Source of the DNA: a virus
Reading direction: 5' to 3' (one strand)
IMG/VR virus record: IMGVR_UViG_3300044940_000178
Coordinates: 1-37,717 of that record
DNA length: 37,717 nucleotides
The position numbers and the translations under genes are program-made. Positions 7,029 through 13,089 of the stretch are shown here, piece by piece. A model generated the notes under the pieces. It was not told where the DNA came from, ran no database searches, and worked only from the letters and a program-made list of their open reading frames with translations. Numbering within the stretch: position 1 is the stretch's first letter; each line of letters opens with the position of its first letter.

Positions 7029-7057
7029 TTGACGTCGCGACGATGACGTGCGATAGA
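7029..7057 (+). promoter_or_regulatory. Candidate promoter of the rightward early operon
   Basis: TTGACG (7029-7034), a 17-base spacer and GATAGA (7052-7057) precede the AGGAGGT ribosome site at 7064-7070. Transcription would begin very near that site, giving a short leader. A second TTGACG at 6985-6990 has no matching -10. The match is moderate. Confidence 0.45.
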
Positions 7058-7074
7058 GAGCCGAGGAGGTGTAG

Positions 7075-7110
7075 ATGCGGATGTACTGCGCCGCGCGGGT
7101 CGAGCGATGA
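7075..7110 (+). CDS. 11-codon leader peptide MRMYCAARVER
   Basis: ATG at 7075 follows AGGAGGT at ideal spacing, the best ribosome site of the operon, yet the frame ends after 11 codons at TGA 7108-7110, which overlaps the ATG of the exonuclease gene (7107). The exonuclease itself has no separate Shine-Dalgarno, so ribosomes probably arrive through this peptide. It may simply couple translation or may have a regulatory role. Confidence 0.6.
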   Translation: MRMYCAARVER

Positions 7111-7829
7111 CAGACGAGCTATCACTCGACGTCGCAACTGTCGCGCAGCAGCTCGCCGACGCGAGCGCTGCCGCAGATGCGGCACGCGATCCGTGGCTTG
7201 TGCGCCGCGAGCACGGGTGGGGCGCGAGCGAGATCGCAGCCCTGCTGCTCGCGTACGATCCGATCGACGTCGAGCTACGTACAGCGCGTCAGTATCATCT
7301 CGACGATGCGGCGATCGGCCGGCTCGGCGTGCCGCGCACCGTCGCGCGCAAGGCGCGACTCGCACGCGCCCGCCCGCAGACTGCTACGATGCGCGCCGGG
7401 CACGAGCTCGAGCGCGAGCTCGTTGCGCGGTGGGCAGCGCAGAGCGGCTACGACGACGTGCAGCACGCGGACGCCGCGCCGCGTGAGTGGTACCCGCTCG
7501 TCGATCGCGAGTGCCCGCGACTGACAGCGACGCCTGATGCGTGGTGTCGAGGGCCGTGCGGCGAGCTGATCGCCGTCGAGGCAAAGTGTACGCGCGAGCA
7601 TCCTGGGCACGCGCTGCCGTGGTACTGGCGCGTGCAGGTACAGGCGCAGATCGCGGTGATGTCGGCGGCGGCCGGGTGTCTCGTGTGCGGGCCGGGGTGG
7701 ATCGTGGGCAGTGGCGCGGAGCCGGTGTCGTGGCTCGTCGAGCGCGACGATGCCGAGATCGAGAGGATACGCCGCGTCGTAGTCGTGGCGTGGGATGCAG
7801 TCGAGCGACTGCGGGAGATGAGACAATGA
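7107..7829 (+). CDS. YqaJ-type viral recombinase exonuclease
   Basis: This 240-residue protein shows the YqaJ/lambda-exonuclease layout: GASEIAALLL near 39, GHELERE near 98, the catalytic TPDAW (D144) and AVEAKC (E158, K160), then VQVQAQIAVM near 177. These are the PD-(D/E)XK metal ligands and the QxxxQ-like helix. It should resect double-stranded DNA 5' to 3' to feed the annealing protein encoded next (ATGA overlap at 7826). The N-terminal ~30 residues are a variable extension. Confidence 0.9.
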   Translation: MTDELSLDVATVAQQLADASAAADAARDPWLVRREHGWGASEIAALLLAYDPIDVELRTARQYHLDDAAIGRLGVPRTVARKARLARARPQTATMRAGHELERELVARWAAQSGYDDVQHADAAPREWYPLVDRECPRLTATPDAWCRGPCGELIAVEAKCTREHPGHALPWYWRVQVQAQIAVMSAAAGCLVCGPGWIVGSGAEPVSWLVERDDAEIERIRRVVVVAWDAVERLREMRQ

Positions 7830-8428
7830 CGATCACAGATGAGCAGCGGAGGATGCTGGATGAGGACCTGCCTGCAAGTGCGGTGTCCCAGAGAACGCAG
7901 GCTGGCGTGACACTTTCGTACGTGCAGGGCTGGTGGGTGATCAGCGAAATGAATCGCATCTTCCCCGGCGGCTGGTCATACGAAGTGGACACCGCTGAGT
8001 GCTACCGCGCCGAGGAGCCGAGCGAGCGTGGCACTCGATGGCGCGTGACGTACCGTGCGCGGTGCGTACTGCGCGTCGGCGACGTCGTCATCGCAGACGT
8101 CGGGCACGGGCACGGCATCGATCGTCAGCTCGGGCTTGCAATCGAGTCGGCGGAGAAAGAGGCCGCGACAGACGCGCTCAAGCGCGCGGCGAAGAGCCTC
8201 GGTTGGCGGCTCGGACTGGCGCTCTACGACCGCACACAGGAGCACGTCGCCGACGACACCGCTCCTCAGCCGCAAGCTCAGCGCGCGAGCGAGGCGGACG
8301 AGCGCCGCGTACTCGAGGCGTGGGACGCGATGAGCGATCAGGAGAAGCGTGCTGTGTGGCCGACGCTGTCGGCCGGCACGAAAGACATGCTCAGGGCTGC
8401 CAAGGCAGCGAAGGGAGGAGTGCGATGA
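7826..8428 (+). CDS. Rad52/Rad22-type single-strand annealing protein
   Basis: This 200-residue protein has the Rad52-family core: SYVQGWWVISEMNRIFPGGW at about residues 31-50 and, near 110-135, AIESAEKEAATDALKRAAKS, the signature K-E-A-x-T-D-A-L-K-R helix. It would bind ssDNA made by the adjacent exonuclease and anneal homologous strands. The C-terminal ~60 residues are low-complexity, then helical (SDQEKRAVWPTL). The start overlaps the exonuclease stop and the stop overlaps the next start, so three genes form one coupled unit. Confidence 0.9.
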   Translation: MTITDEQRRMLDEDLPASAVSQRTQAGVTLSYVQGWWVISEMNRIFPGGWSYEVDTAECYRAEEPSERGTRWRVTYRARCVLRVGDVVIADVGHGHGIDRQLGLAIESAEKEAATDALKRAAKSLGWRLGLALYDRTQEHVADDTAPQPQAQRASEADERRVLEAWDAMSDQEKRAVWPTLSAGTKDMLRAAKAAKGGVR

Positions 8429-8733
8429 ATCGGCCAGCGCTGAAGGTGTATCTGAAGTCCGCGCGAGGTGAGCGTAAGTACGTCGATCTGCTCGCGTTTT
8501 GGCGCGGAGAGCGCGGGCTCACTGGCACACTCGATCGGAGTGTCGTCGAGCTCGCTGGCACGCTCGAGGACGGCACGACGGTGCGAGTGCGGCGTGACCG
8601 TGAGGGTCGGCTCGACGGCTGGTACATCAACGCCCGCGAGGACGGCGGCCGCACGCCGCAGCGCGCGCCAGCTCGAGCGCAGCGTCAGCCGGCGCTGCCC
8701 GACGTCGAGTCGGATGACGATCTGCCGTTCTGA
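8425..8733 (+). CDS. SSB-like protein with acidic DDDLPF tail
   Basis: This 102-residue protein follows the annealing protein with an ATGA overlap. The first ~75 residues are strand-rich (LKVYLKS..., VELAGTLEDGTTVRVRR, GWYINARE), compatible with a small OB-like fold. A Pro/Gln/Arg linker leads to the extreme C-terminus SDDDLPF, the acidic tip that bacterial SSBs use to recruit partner proteins. It is shorter than classical SSB (~170) and lacks recognisable SSB sequence in the core, so the call rests on the tail and the operon. Confidence 0.7.
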   Translation: MNRPALKVYLKSARGERKYVDLLAFWRGERGLTGTLDRSVVELAGTLEDGTTVRVRRDREGRLDGWYINAREDGGRTPQRAPARAQRQPALPDVESDDDLPF

Positions 8734-8822
8734 CGGATTTCGCGCGGTCGCTTGATCGCGCCTGCTCTCTAGCTGCCGCCGCGCTGGTGCGGTGTCGGTA
8801 GCGGTCCTGCATATCGCCAGCA

Positions 8823-8850
8823 CCACCGCCCTCTCGCCCGGGGGCGGTGG
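8823..8850 (+). terminator. Strong hairpin after the recombination cassette
   Basis: CCACCGCCC (8823-8831) pairs perfectly with GGGCGGTGG (8842-8850) around a 10-base loop. It lies in the 147-bp gap between the SSB-like gene and the next gene. There is no U-run, so it may attenuate transcription or stabilise the upstream message. Confidence 0.5.
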
Positions 8851-8880
8851 GTACTACTACGCAGAGCTACGAGGATGTGC

Positions 8881-9489
8881 ATGAGTGATGCGCGATTCGA
8901 TCCCCATGACCACATCACACCTGTGATCTACGACATCTGCGCTCGGTATGGAGTCACCATCAACTGGGCGCAGGAGAAGGAGACGGAGGACTGGGAGCAG
9001 CGCGTCAGGCTCAAAGCAGATTGCCCAGACTTCAGTTGGAGTGGGCTTGGAGACTGTGGGTTTTCGTTCCAGCGGCAGTACGTCTACGCTTGCGCCGCAG
9101 ATCCGGCGCACGTCTTCCACGAATTCATTCACTGCATTCTCGGCCAGGAGAGCACTGTCATCTGCGAAGGGTACTTCCTGATGCAGTTTGAGTGGGAACT
9201 GGCGAAGTGGGCGAGTCGAAGAATGAAAGCCGATCGCCGGTTCTTCATGGAGCGCGTCAACGCGTATCAAGAAGAGACGTACGTTCGGTTTTCGTCGACG
9301 GATTCCGGTATTTTCCGCGCCAGTGATCGTCGGCAATCGTGGTGGCGCAACGGACTTCGTCGCGCGCAAGCTCTCGGACTCCTCGACAACAAGCTAGCAC
9401 CCACGTTCAAACGCCCGAAATGGAAGGGATCTGGAGTGAAGAGGGCGCGAAATTGGTCGGTGGCAACCGACCACATGTGGACGGTCTAA
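8881..9489 (+). CDS. Putative metallopeptidase-like protein with HEFIH motif
   Basis: This 202-residue protein has HVFHEFIHCILG with H80-E81-x-x-H84, the zinc-binding helix of many metallopeptidases, followed by E96 in ICEGYF as a possible third ligand. Predicted globular, with no signal peptide, so it would act inside the cell. Its codon use and lower Arg/Ala content differ from neighbours, hinting at separate origin. The start at 8881 (GAGG six bases upstream) is preferred over the in-frame ATG at 8875. ImmA/IrrE-like regulators are one comparison; the exact family is not recognised. Confidence 0.6.
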   Translation: MSDARFDPHDHITPVIYDICARYGVTINWAQEKETEDWEQRVRLKADCPDFSWSGLGDCGFSFQRQYVYACAADPAHVFHEFIHCILGQESTVICEGYFLMQFEWELAKWASRRMKADRRFFMERVNAYQEETYVRFSSTDSGIFRASDRRQSWWRNGLRRAQALGLLDNKLAPTFKRPKWKGSGVKRARNWSVATDHMWTV

Positions 9490-9504
9490 GAAAAGGAGGG
9501 TGTC

Positions 9505-9687
9505 ATGGCCAAGGCCAGGATCGCAAAAGTCATCTGGGTTGCGCCAGACGTGGCAGAGGGCGACGCCAGAACGCTGTCGGAGGCACTGGAAGAGATTCGG
9601 AAAGTACGACAGCGCTTGTTGTTTAGAAGTCGAGCCTACATCGTCATTTGCCGAAAAGATGGCACGCAGAACAAAATCGAAGTGTGA
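9505..9687 (+). CDS. Small 60-aa protein of unknown function
   Basis: It starts after AAGGAGGGTGTC, a ribosome-site module identical to the one before the gene at 12631. The protein (MAKARIAKVIWVAPDVAEGD...) has a strand, an acidic helix (RTLSEALEEIRKVRQRL) and a closing hairpin (YIVICRKDGTQNKIEV). It is compact enough to be a folded anti-host or regulatory peptide. No family is recognised. Confidence 0.65.
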   Translation: MAKARIAKVIWVAPDVAEGDARTLSEALEEIRKVRQRLLFRSRAYIVICRKDGTQNKIEV

Positions 9688-9699
9688 AACGAGGCTGTG

Positions 9700-10053
9700 A
9701 TGGAGCGCGAGTACGAGATCGAGGCTGAGATCACCCACCGCGGCGAGACGAGGTCTGTGATCGCCACCGTGGTCGTCGAGGGGCGCTACCGCCCCGCGAC
9801 GTGGGGGTACGCCGGTGGCGATCCGCCGGAGTATCCAGACGCGCACATCGTCGACGTGCGTCTCATCGACTGCGAGGACGACGACGAGGACGAGTGCGTC
9901 CCGGTACATGAGCTCTCGCAGCACGACACAGATCACATCTGCGAGCTGGCGCTCGATCGACACGCGGACGAGTGCGACGACTACGATCCCGACGATGCGC
10001 TCGACGCGTGTCTCGACGCCGAGGCAGACGAGAGGGGCGAGCCGTGGCTGTGA
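9700..10053 (+). CDS. Very acidic small protein
   Basis: This 117-residue protein has a strand-rich first half (YEIEAEITHRGETRSVIATV) and a second half dominated by Asp/Glu (CEDDDEDEC, DDYDPDDALDACLDAEADE). Extreme acidity is typical of DNA-mimic or host-inhibitor phage proteins, though it proves nothing here. The start ATG 9700 has GAGG eight bases upstream. The stop overlaps the next gene. Confidence 0.6.
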   Translation: MEREYEIEAEITHRGETRSVIATVVVEGRYRPATWGYAGGDPPEYPDAHIVDVRLIDCEDDDEDECVPVHELSQHDTDHICELALDRHADECDDYDPDDALDACLDAEADERGEPWL

Positions 10054-10256
10054 TCGACGAGAGCACATCGCTGCTCGATGCAGCGCGCATCATCGCGGAT
10101 GCAGGGCTGCGTGTCCGTAGCGCATCGTACGATGGCGTGCGGTGGCATGTCCGCCTGGCGTCGGACGACTGCGACTGGACAGAGACTGCGCCCACGCTGT
10201 GGCTGGCGCTCGAGCGCGCGCGTAGCGCTCACGCGCGCCGAGGAGGTGTGCAGTGA
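10044..10256 (+). CDS. Small 70-aa protein of unknown function
   Basis: The start is either GTG 10044 (AGAGGGG upstream) or GTG 10050, the latter overlapping the previous stop as GTGA. The product (VAVIDESTSLLDAARIIADA...) has an N-terminal helix, then a strand segment (DGVRWHVRLASDDCDW) and a final helix ending Arg-rich. The family is not recognised. It is part of the coupled run of small accessory genes. Confidence 0.5.
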   Translation: MAVIDESTSLLDAARIIADAGLRVRSASYDGVRWHVRLASDDCDWTETAPTLWLALERARSAHARRGGVQ

Positions 10257-10507
10257 CTCTGGCGATCGTCGAGCGAGCCGAATACCTCGAAGCGGTCAAA
10301 AGAACGATCGCTAGGCATCGGGCACTGAAACCCGGCTGGTATGCCAGCAGCGGATCAATCGGTCTCACGCGCGGCCCGTACCGGACGAGGCGCGCAGCAG
10401 AAGAGTCCATGCGCCTGTCGCCGCGGGCGCGCGCAGACCAGACTCTCAAGACCAACGACGATTACCCGTACCCAGTCGATATGCGGGTGTGGAGGGAGTC
10501 GCGATGA
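10253..10507 (+). CDS. Small 84-aa basic protein of unknown function
   Basis: The GTG start overlaps the previous TGA (GTGA) and has GAGGAGGTG upstream. The product opens with a helix (VERAEYLEAVKRTIARHRAL) followed by Gly/Ser-rich and basic segments. No known motif is visible. Confidence 0.5.
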   Translation: MTLAIVERAEYLEAVKRTIARHRALKPGWYASSGSIGLTRGPYRTRRAAEESMRLSPRARADQTLKTNDDYPYPVDMRVWRESR

Positions 10508-10752
10508 AGATCCACCGAGAGGGCGAGGCGAATGGCATCCGCTGGCAGATCGTCAGCGACTGCGGCGTCAGCGGTGTCCGCTGGCGCGTCGAGGAGCCGA
10601 GTGATCATCTCGGAGGCATGCGCTGGCAGATGAGCCCAGGCGCATTCTATGACGACGTGGACGAGCACCCGGAGGGTGCCGTCGAGTGGGCAACGTCGGC
10701 CGTGCGCAAATACTTGAGGCGCATCTTCGGAGAAGAGGAGGAGGCAAAATGA
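10504..10752 (+). CDS. Small 82-aa protein of unknown function
   Basis: ATG 10504 overlaps the upstream stop (ATGA), with GGAGG nearby; the in-frame ATG at 10489 is inside the upstream gene. The sequence holds two similar stretches, GIRWQIVSDCG and GVRWRVEEPSD, with a third Trp-containing one, GMRWQMSPG, suggesting a repeated beta-hairpin. It ends in an acidic helix (RRIFGEEEEAK). The family is not recognised. Confidence 0.55.
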   Translation: MKIHREGEANGIRWQIVSDCGVSGVRWRVEEPSDHLGGMRWQMSPGAFYDDVDEHPEGAVEWATSAVRKYLRRIFGEEEEAK

Positions 10753-10961
10753 GGCAGAAGAAGCGGCCACCGACAACGATGGAGCAAGTCGAAGAGGTGC
10801 GTGCGCGTCTCGCTCAAGGCGAGCGCACGATGGAGATTGCGGCGGCTGTCGGCCTGTCGCCGACGATCGTCAGCAAGATCAAGGACGGATGGCGTCCCGC
10901 CGGCGGGCCGAAGCCGCCGCGGCTCATCCCGAGTCGTGCGCGTCAGCGGGGTGAGCGATGA
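10749..10961 (+). CDS. Small HTH protein
   Basis: This 70-residue protein has VRARLAQGERTMEIAAAVGL then SPTIVSKIKDGWR, the spacing of a resolvase/transposase-type helix-turn-helix (HTH_7-like), with basic ends. It is coupled to neighbours by ATGA at both ends. A transcriptional or DNA-structural role is likely; it has no catalytic domain, so it is not itself a recombinase. Confidence 0.6.
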   Translation: MRQKKRPPTTMEQVEEVRARLAQGERTMEIAAAVGLSPTIVSKIKDGWRPAGGPKPPRLIPSRARQRGER

Positions 10962-11170
10962 GCGCATATCACGAGCAACGCGCAGTACTGCGCGACTGCG
11001 ACGCGGACGTCGAGCTCGAGGTGCGCGGCGGCGTCGAGTGCGACGACGGCTCCGTCGGGTACGAGATCGCCATCCGCCCAGTCGTGCGCGTGGACGGTGA
11101 GCGGGAGCGCGTGATGCGCGTGTCGGCCGATGAGTGGCGCGCGTGGGTGCGCGCCGTGGGGAGGCTGTGA
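10958..11170 (+). CDS. Small 70-aa protein of unknown function
   Basis: It is coupled by ATGA to the HTH gene upstream and by a one-base overlap to the gene downstream. The product is strand-rich (DADVELEVRGGVECDDGSVG, YEIAIRPVVRVDGERERVMR) with a final helix (SADEWRAWVRAV). This is a plausible compact fold with no recognised family. Confidence 0.5.
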   Translation: MSAYHEQRAVLRDCDADVELEVRGGVECDDGSVGYEIAIRPVVRVDGERERVMRVSADEWRAWVRAVGRL

Positions 11171-11763
11171 TGACGACGATACCGACTCGGTGCCACCGAT
11201 GCGACCGCCAGCTCGCGACTCAGGCCGACTACGACACTCTCGGCGAGGGTGAGGGCGAGCATCTGTGCTGGAGCGAGTGGGGCTCGCAGTGTGAGCCAGT
11301 CGACTGGCGAGCGCGCGCTCAGCGCGCCGAAGCAGAGCGTGACGAGGCGCGCGGACACCTCGCGGAGATCAGCGCGATCCGCGACTCCATCGTCGGCGCT
11401 CAGACCGTCAACTGGAGCGAGCACATCTACCCGCTGGTGAACGTGCTCACGCGCGCCGGGTTCAAAGGCGTCGGCTTCGAGTCCGCACGGAAGAACGTCG
11501 GCACGCTCATTGAGCGGACCAAGAAGCTGACGACCGAGATCGAGATGCTGACGGCCGAGCGTGACGAGGCACGACGCGAACGCGATGAGGTCGCGGCGCG
11601 GGTGCTGGAGGAGGTCGTTGAGGAGATCAAGCGCGCAGCCAGCGACATCGGCGGTGATGAGCTGTCGAACCTGGAGGCGGCGCGCGCCGAAGGGCTGTAT
11701 GAAGCAGAAGAGATCGTTCGCAGGCTCCGCACTGCGCGGGCGGGGCAAGGAGGTGCGTTGTGA
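11170..11763 (+). CDS. Zinc-finger and coiled-coil protein
   Basis: This 197-residue protein begins with a CxxC knuckle (TRCHRCDRQL) and two further Cys (LCWSEWGSQC), enough for one zinc site. After that comes mostly helix: RAQRAEAERDEARGHLAEIS, a central insert with Trp, then TAERDEARRERDEVAARVLE, a long coiled coil. Such Zn-knuckle plus coiled-coil proteins are common in phages and of unknown role. Confidence 0.6.
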   Translation: MTTIPTRCHRCDRQLATQADYDTLGEGEGEHLCWSEWGSQCEPVDWRARAQRAEAERDEARGHLAEISAIRDSIVGAQTVNWSEHIYPLVNVLTRAGFKGVGFESARKNVGTLIERTKKLTTEIEMLTAERDEARRERDEVAARVLEEVVEEIKRAASDIGGDELSNLEAARAEGLYEAEEIVRRLRTARAGQGGAL

Positions 11764-12032
11764 GCAACAGTCAGTGGCATTCGGATCAGGCTTATGGCGA
11801 GCGGGTTCTGTTCGAGTTCAAGCAGAAGGCTGGCCTTGATTCGCGGCTCGGAGACGCGCTGCGGGCGAGCGGTATCAGTGTTGCCGATGCGCTTGCGGTG
11901 CAGGCGCTGTACGCCGGGCAGCCAGGATCGCATCGCATCGTCGCCGCGCTTCAGGCTGTAGAGAGTTGGCTCAGAGATGGGGGTGCGGAGTTGCCGAAGA
12001 CCCAGCAGAGCAGCCAGGATGGAGGCAAATGA
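11760..12032 (+). CDS. Small 90-aa protein of unknown function
   Basis: The GTG start overlaps the previous stop (GTGA) with AGGAGG upstream. The product (MSNSQWHSDQAYGERVLFEF...) is helical and has a Gly-Ile-Ser-Val-Ala-Asp-Ala stretch with two further helices, vaguely HTH-like but not convincing. It is the last clear gene of the coupled early cluster. Confidence 0.5.
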   Translation: MSNSQWHSDQAYGERVLFEFKQKAGLDSRLGDALRASGISVADALAVQALYAGQPGSHRIVAALQAVESWLRDGGAELPKTQQSSQDGGK

Positions 12033-12076
12033 GCGGGGTGAGCGAGCGCCTGGTTTCCTTCGAGACGTCGCGGTAG
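12029..12076 (+). CDS. Possible 15-residue peptide at the end of the early operon
   Basis: ATG 12029 overlaps the previous stop by ATGA and has GGAGG eight bases upstream; the frame MSGVSERLVSFETSR ends at TAG. The ribosome site is real but may only be a by-product of the upstream gene end. Confidence 0.25.
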   Translation: MSGVSERLVSFETSR

Positions 12077-12133
12077 GATGTGACGCACGGCGCGCGCTCG
12101 AGCGAGCTCTAGATGCCGCGCGCGCATTCATCG

Positions 12134-12155
12134 AGGCCCCGCCGGCCGGCCTTTT
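12134..12155 (+). terminator. Weak terminator-like hairpin
   Basis: AGGCC (12134-12138) pairs with GGCCT (12148-12152) around a CG-rich 9-base loop that can itself fold, followed by TTTT within the last arm and after it. It lies in the 12077-12279 gap, between the early cluster and the next promoter, where a stop of transcription is expected. That gap otherwise holds no gene. Confidence 0.35.
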
Positions 12156-12208
12156 CGCCAACAATCTCGGCCACTTGCGCGTTCCTCAAAAAAAGTGAGC
12201 GAAGGGAC

Positions 12209-12236
12209 TTGCGCGCGGAAAACGTGGTGCTACAAC
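12209..12236 (+). promoter_or_regulatory. Extended -10 promoter for the small gene at 12280
   Basis: TTGCGC (12209-12214), a 16-base spacer and TACAAC (12231-12236) preceded by TGC form an extended -10 promoter. The GTGCTACAA core is identical to that of the promoter at 35447-35455. ACTTGCGC also occurs at 12173. Unlike the two leaderless cases, a normal leader with GAGGAGG follows. Confidence 0.5.
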
Positions 12237-12279
12237 TGTCTCTGTCGGCGCACGGAGCGCCGGCGAGGAGGATGAGACG

Positions 12280-12537
12280 ATGGCGAATGACACCGCGGAC
12301 GTGATGACGGACGAGAGGATCGCCCGCCTCGCCGACGAGGCTGGCGAGGCCGGGGACCTCGTGCAGGTCGCCCTGTGCTGGGTGGTGATGGGCGAGGAGG
12401 AGTCGCTGGAGCGGCTCCTCGCGACGTACCCCGACGTCCGCCAGGGTGTCGAGCGGCTGGGCGGGCTCGAACCCGCCCGTGCGCGGCAGCTCTGTCTCCG
12501 CGCGCTCGACGACGCGCGCGTGATGGAGGGCACCTGA
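12280..12537 (+). CDS. Small acidic helical protein
   Basis: This 85-residue protein starts after GAGGAGG. It is all-helical and acidic (DERIARLADEAGEAGDLVQV, VVMGEEESLERLLATYPDV). It has its own promoter and is directly followed by a double-hairpin element. Proteins of this type, a short helical bundle ending DDARVMEGT, occur in phage genomes without known function. Confidence 0.6.
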   Translation: MANDTADVMTDERIARLADEAGEAGDLVQVALCWVVMGEEESLERLLATYPDVRQGVERLGGLEPARARQLCLRALDDARVMEGT

Positions 12538-12543
12538 TCGCCG

Positions 12544-12606
12544 CGCCGCACCCGTCGAGGTGCGGCGTAGCCCCGAGCGGCGAGCGGTGGCTCGACGCTG
12601 GGGGCT
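12544..12606 (+). repeat. Double-hairpin element, copy 1
   Basis: Hairpin I: CGCCGCACC (12544-12552) pairs with GGTGCGGCG (12559-12567) around six bases. Hairpin II (12569-12606) is one long stem: AGCCCC, AGCG and CGAGC pair with GCTCG, CGCT and GGGGCT, separated by single G.A and G.G mismatches, with tetraloop GGTG. Hairpin II is identical base for base in copy 2 (13014-13051) and hairpin I differs only around its loop. There is no U-run. It sits immediately after the gene ending at 12537. Confidence 0.8.
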
Positions 12607-12630
12607 GCGAGACGCGGCAAGGAGGGTGTC

Positions 12631-12984
12631 ATGGGATATCGGATCGCTAGGCGGCTGTTCGGCTTGATCACGCACGAAGATGGGACGCCCGTCTGGGGAG
12701 TGAGAGTGGTCGAGTACGAGAGTAGCGGGACGACAGCGGTCCAGTTTTCGGACGACAGCTCGATCCTCGTGGGGCCGAACGGCGACGTCGATCTGTCCGT
12801 CGAGGACTCTATCGCCGAGTACGTGCTCGATGCCGTCGTGGACGGCATCGAGAGCCTGCCCTCGGGAAGAGAGCTGGACGCACTCTACGAAGAGGGCGAC
12901 AGTTGGCGGCGCGAGGTCGTCGACCGCGCTCGACGCGGAGACCTCAAAGCGCGCATCGACTGCGCGTACGAGCTCCAGGACTGA
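12631..12984 (+). CDS. Unknown 117-aa protein between the two hairpin elements
   Basis: It starts at ATG 12631 after AAGGAGGGTGTC. The product (MGYRIARRLFGLITHEDGTP...) has a strand-rich first half (VWGVRVVEYESSGTTAVQFS, DLSVEDSIAEYVLDAVVDGI) and an acidic-basic helical end. No motif is recognised. It is flanked on both sides by copies of the same double-hairpin element, which may make gene plus element a repeated unit with the gene at 12280. Confidence 0.6.
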   Translation: MGYRIARRLFGLITHEDGTPVWGVRVVEYESSGTTAVQFSDDSSILVGPNGDVDLSVEDSIAEYVLDAVVDGIESLPSGRELDALYEEGDSWRREVVDRARRGDLKARIDCAYELQD

Positions 12985-12991
12985 TCGCCGA

Positions 12992-13051
12992 GCCGCACCC
13001 TCGGGTGCGGCGCAGCCCCGAGCGGCGAGCGGTGGCTCGACGCTGGGGGCT
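12992..13051 (+). repeat. Double-hairpin element, copy 2
   Basis: Hairpin I: GCCGCACC (12992-12999) and GGTGCGGC (13004-13011) close a CTCG tetraloop. Hairpin II (13014-13051) is identical to copy 1, with stem segments AGCCCC/GGGGCT, AGCG/CGCT and CGAGC/GCTCG. Here it lies between the end of the rightward genes and the convergent endolysin gene, a position that also fits a bidirectional terminator. Confidence 0.8.
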
Positions 13052-13072
13052 GCGAGGACGCGACGCGCTCGC

Positions 13073-13089
13073 GCCGTCAGACTGACGGC
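13073..13089. terminator. Inverted repeat across the endolysin stop codon
   Basis: GCCGTCA (13073-13079) and TGACGGC (13083-13089) form a perfect 7-bp stem with a 3-base loop overlapping the stop of the leftward late operon. Being symmetric it could act in both directions; no T-run is present. Confidence 0.35.
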
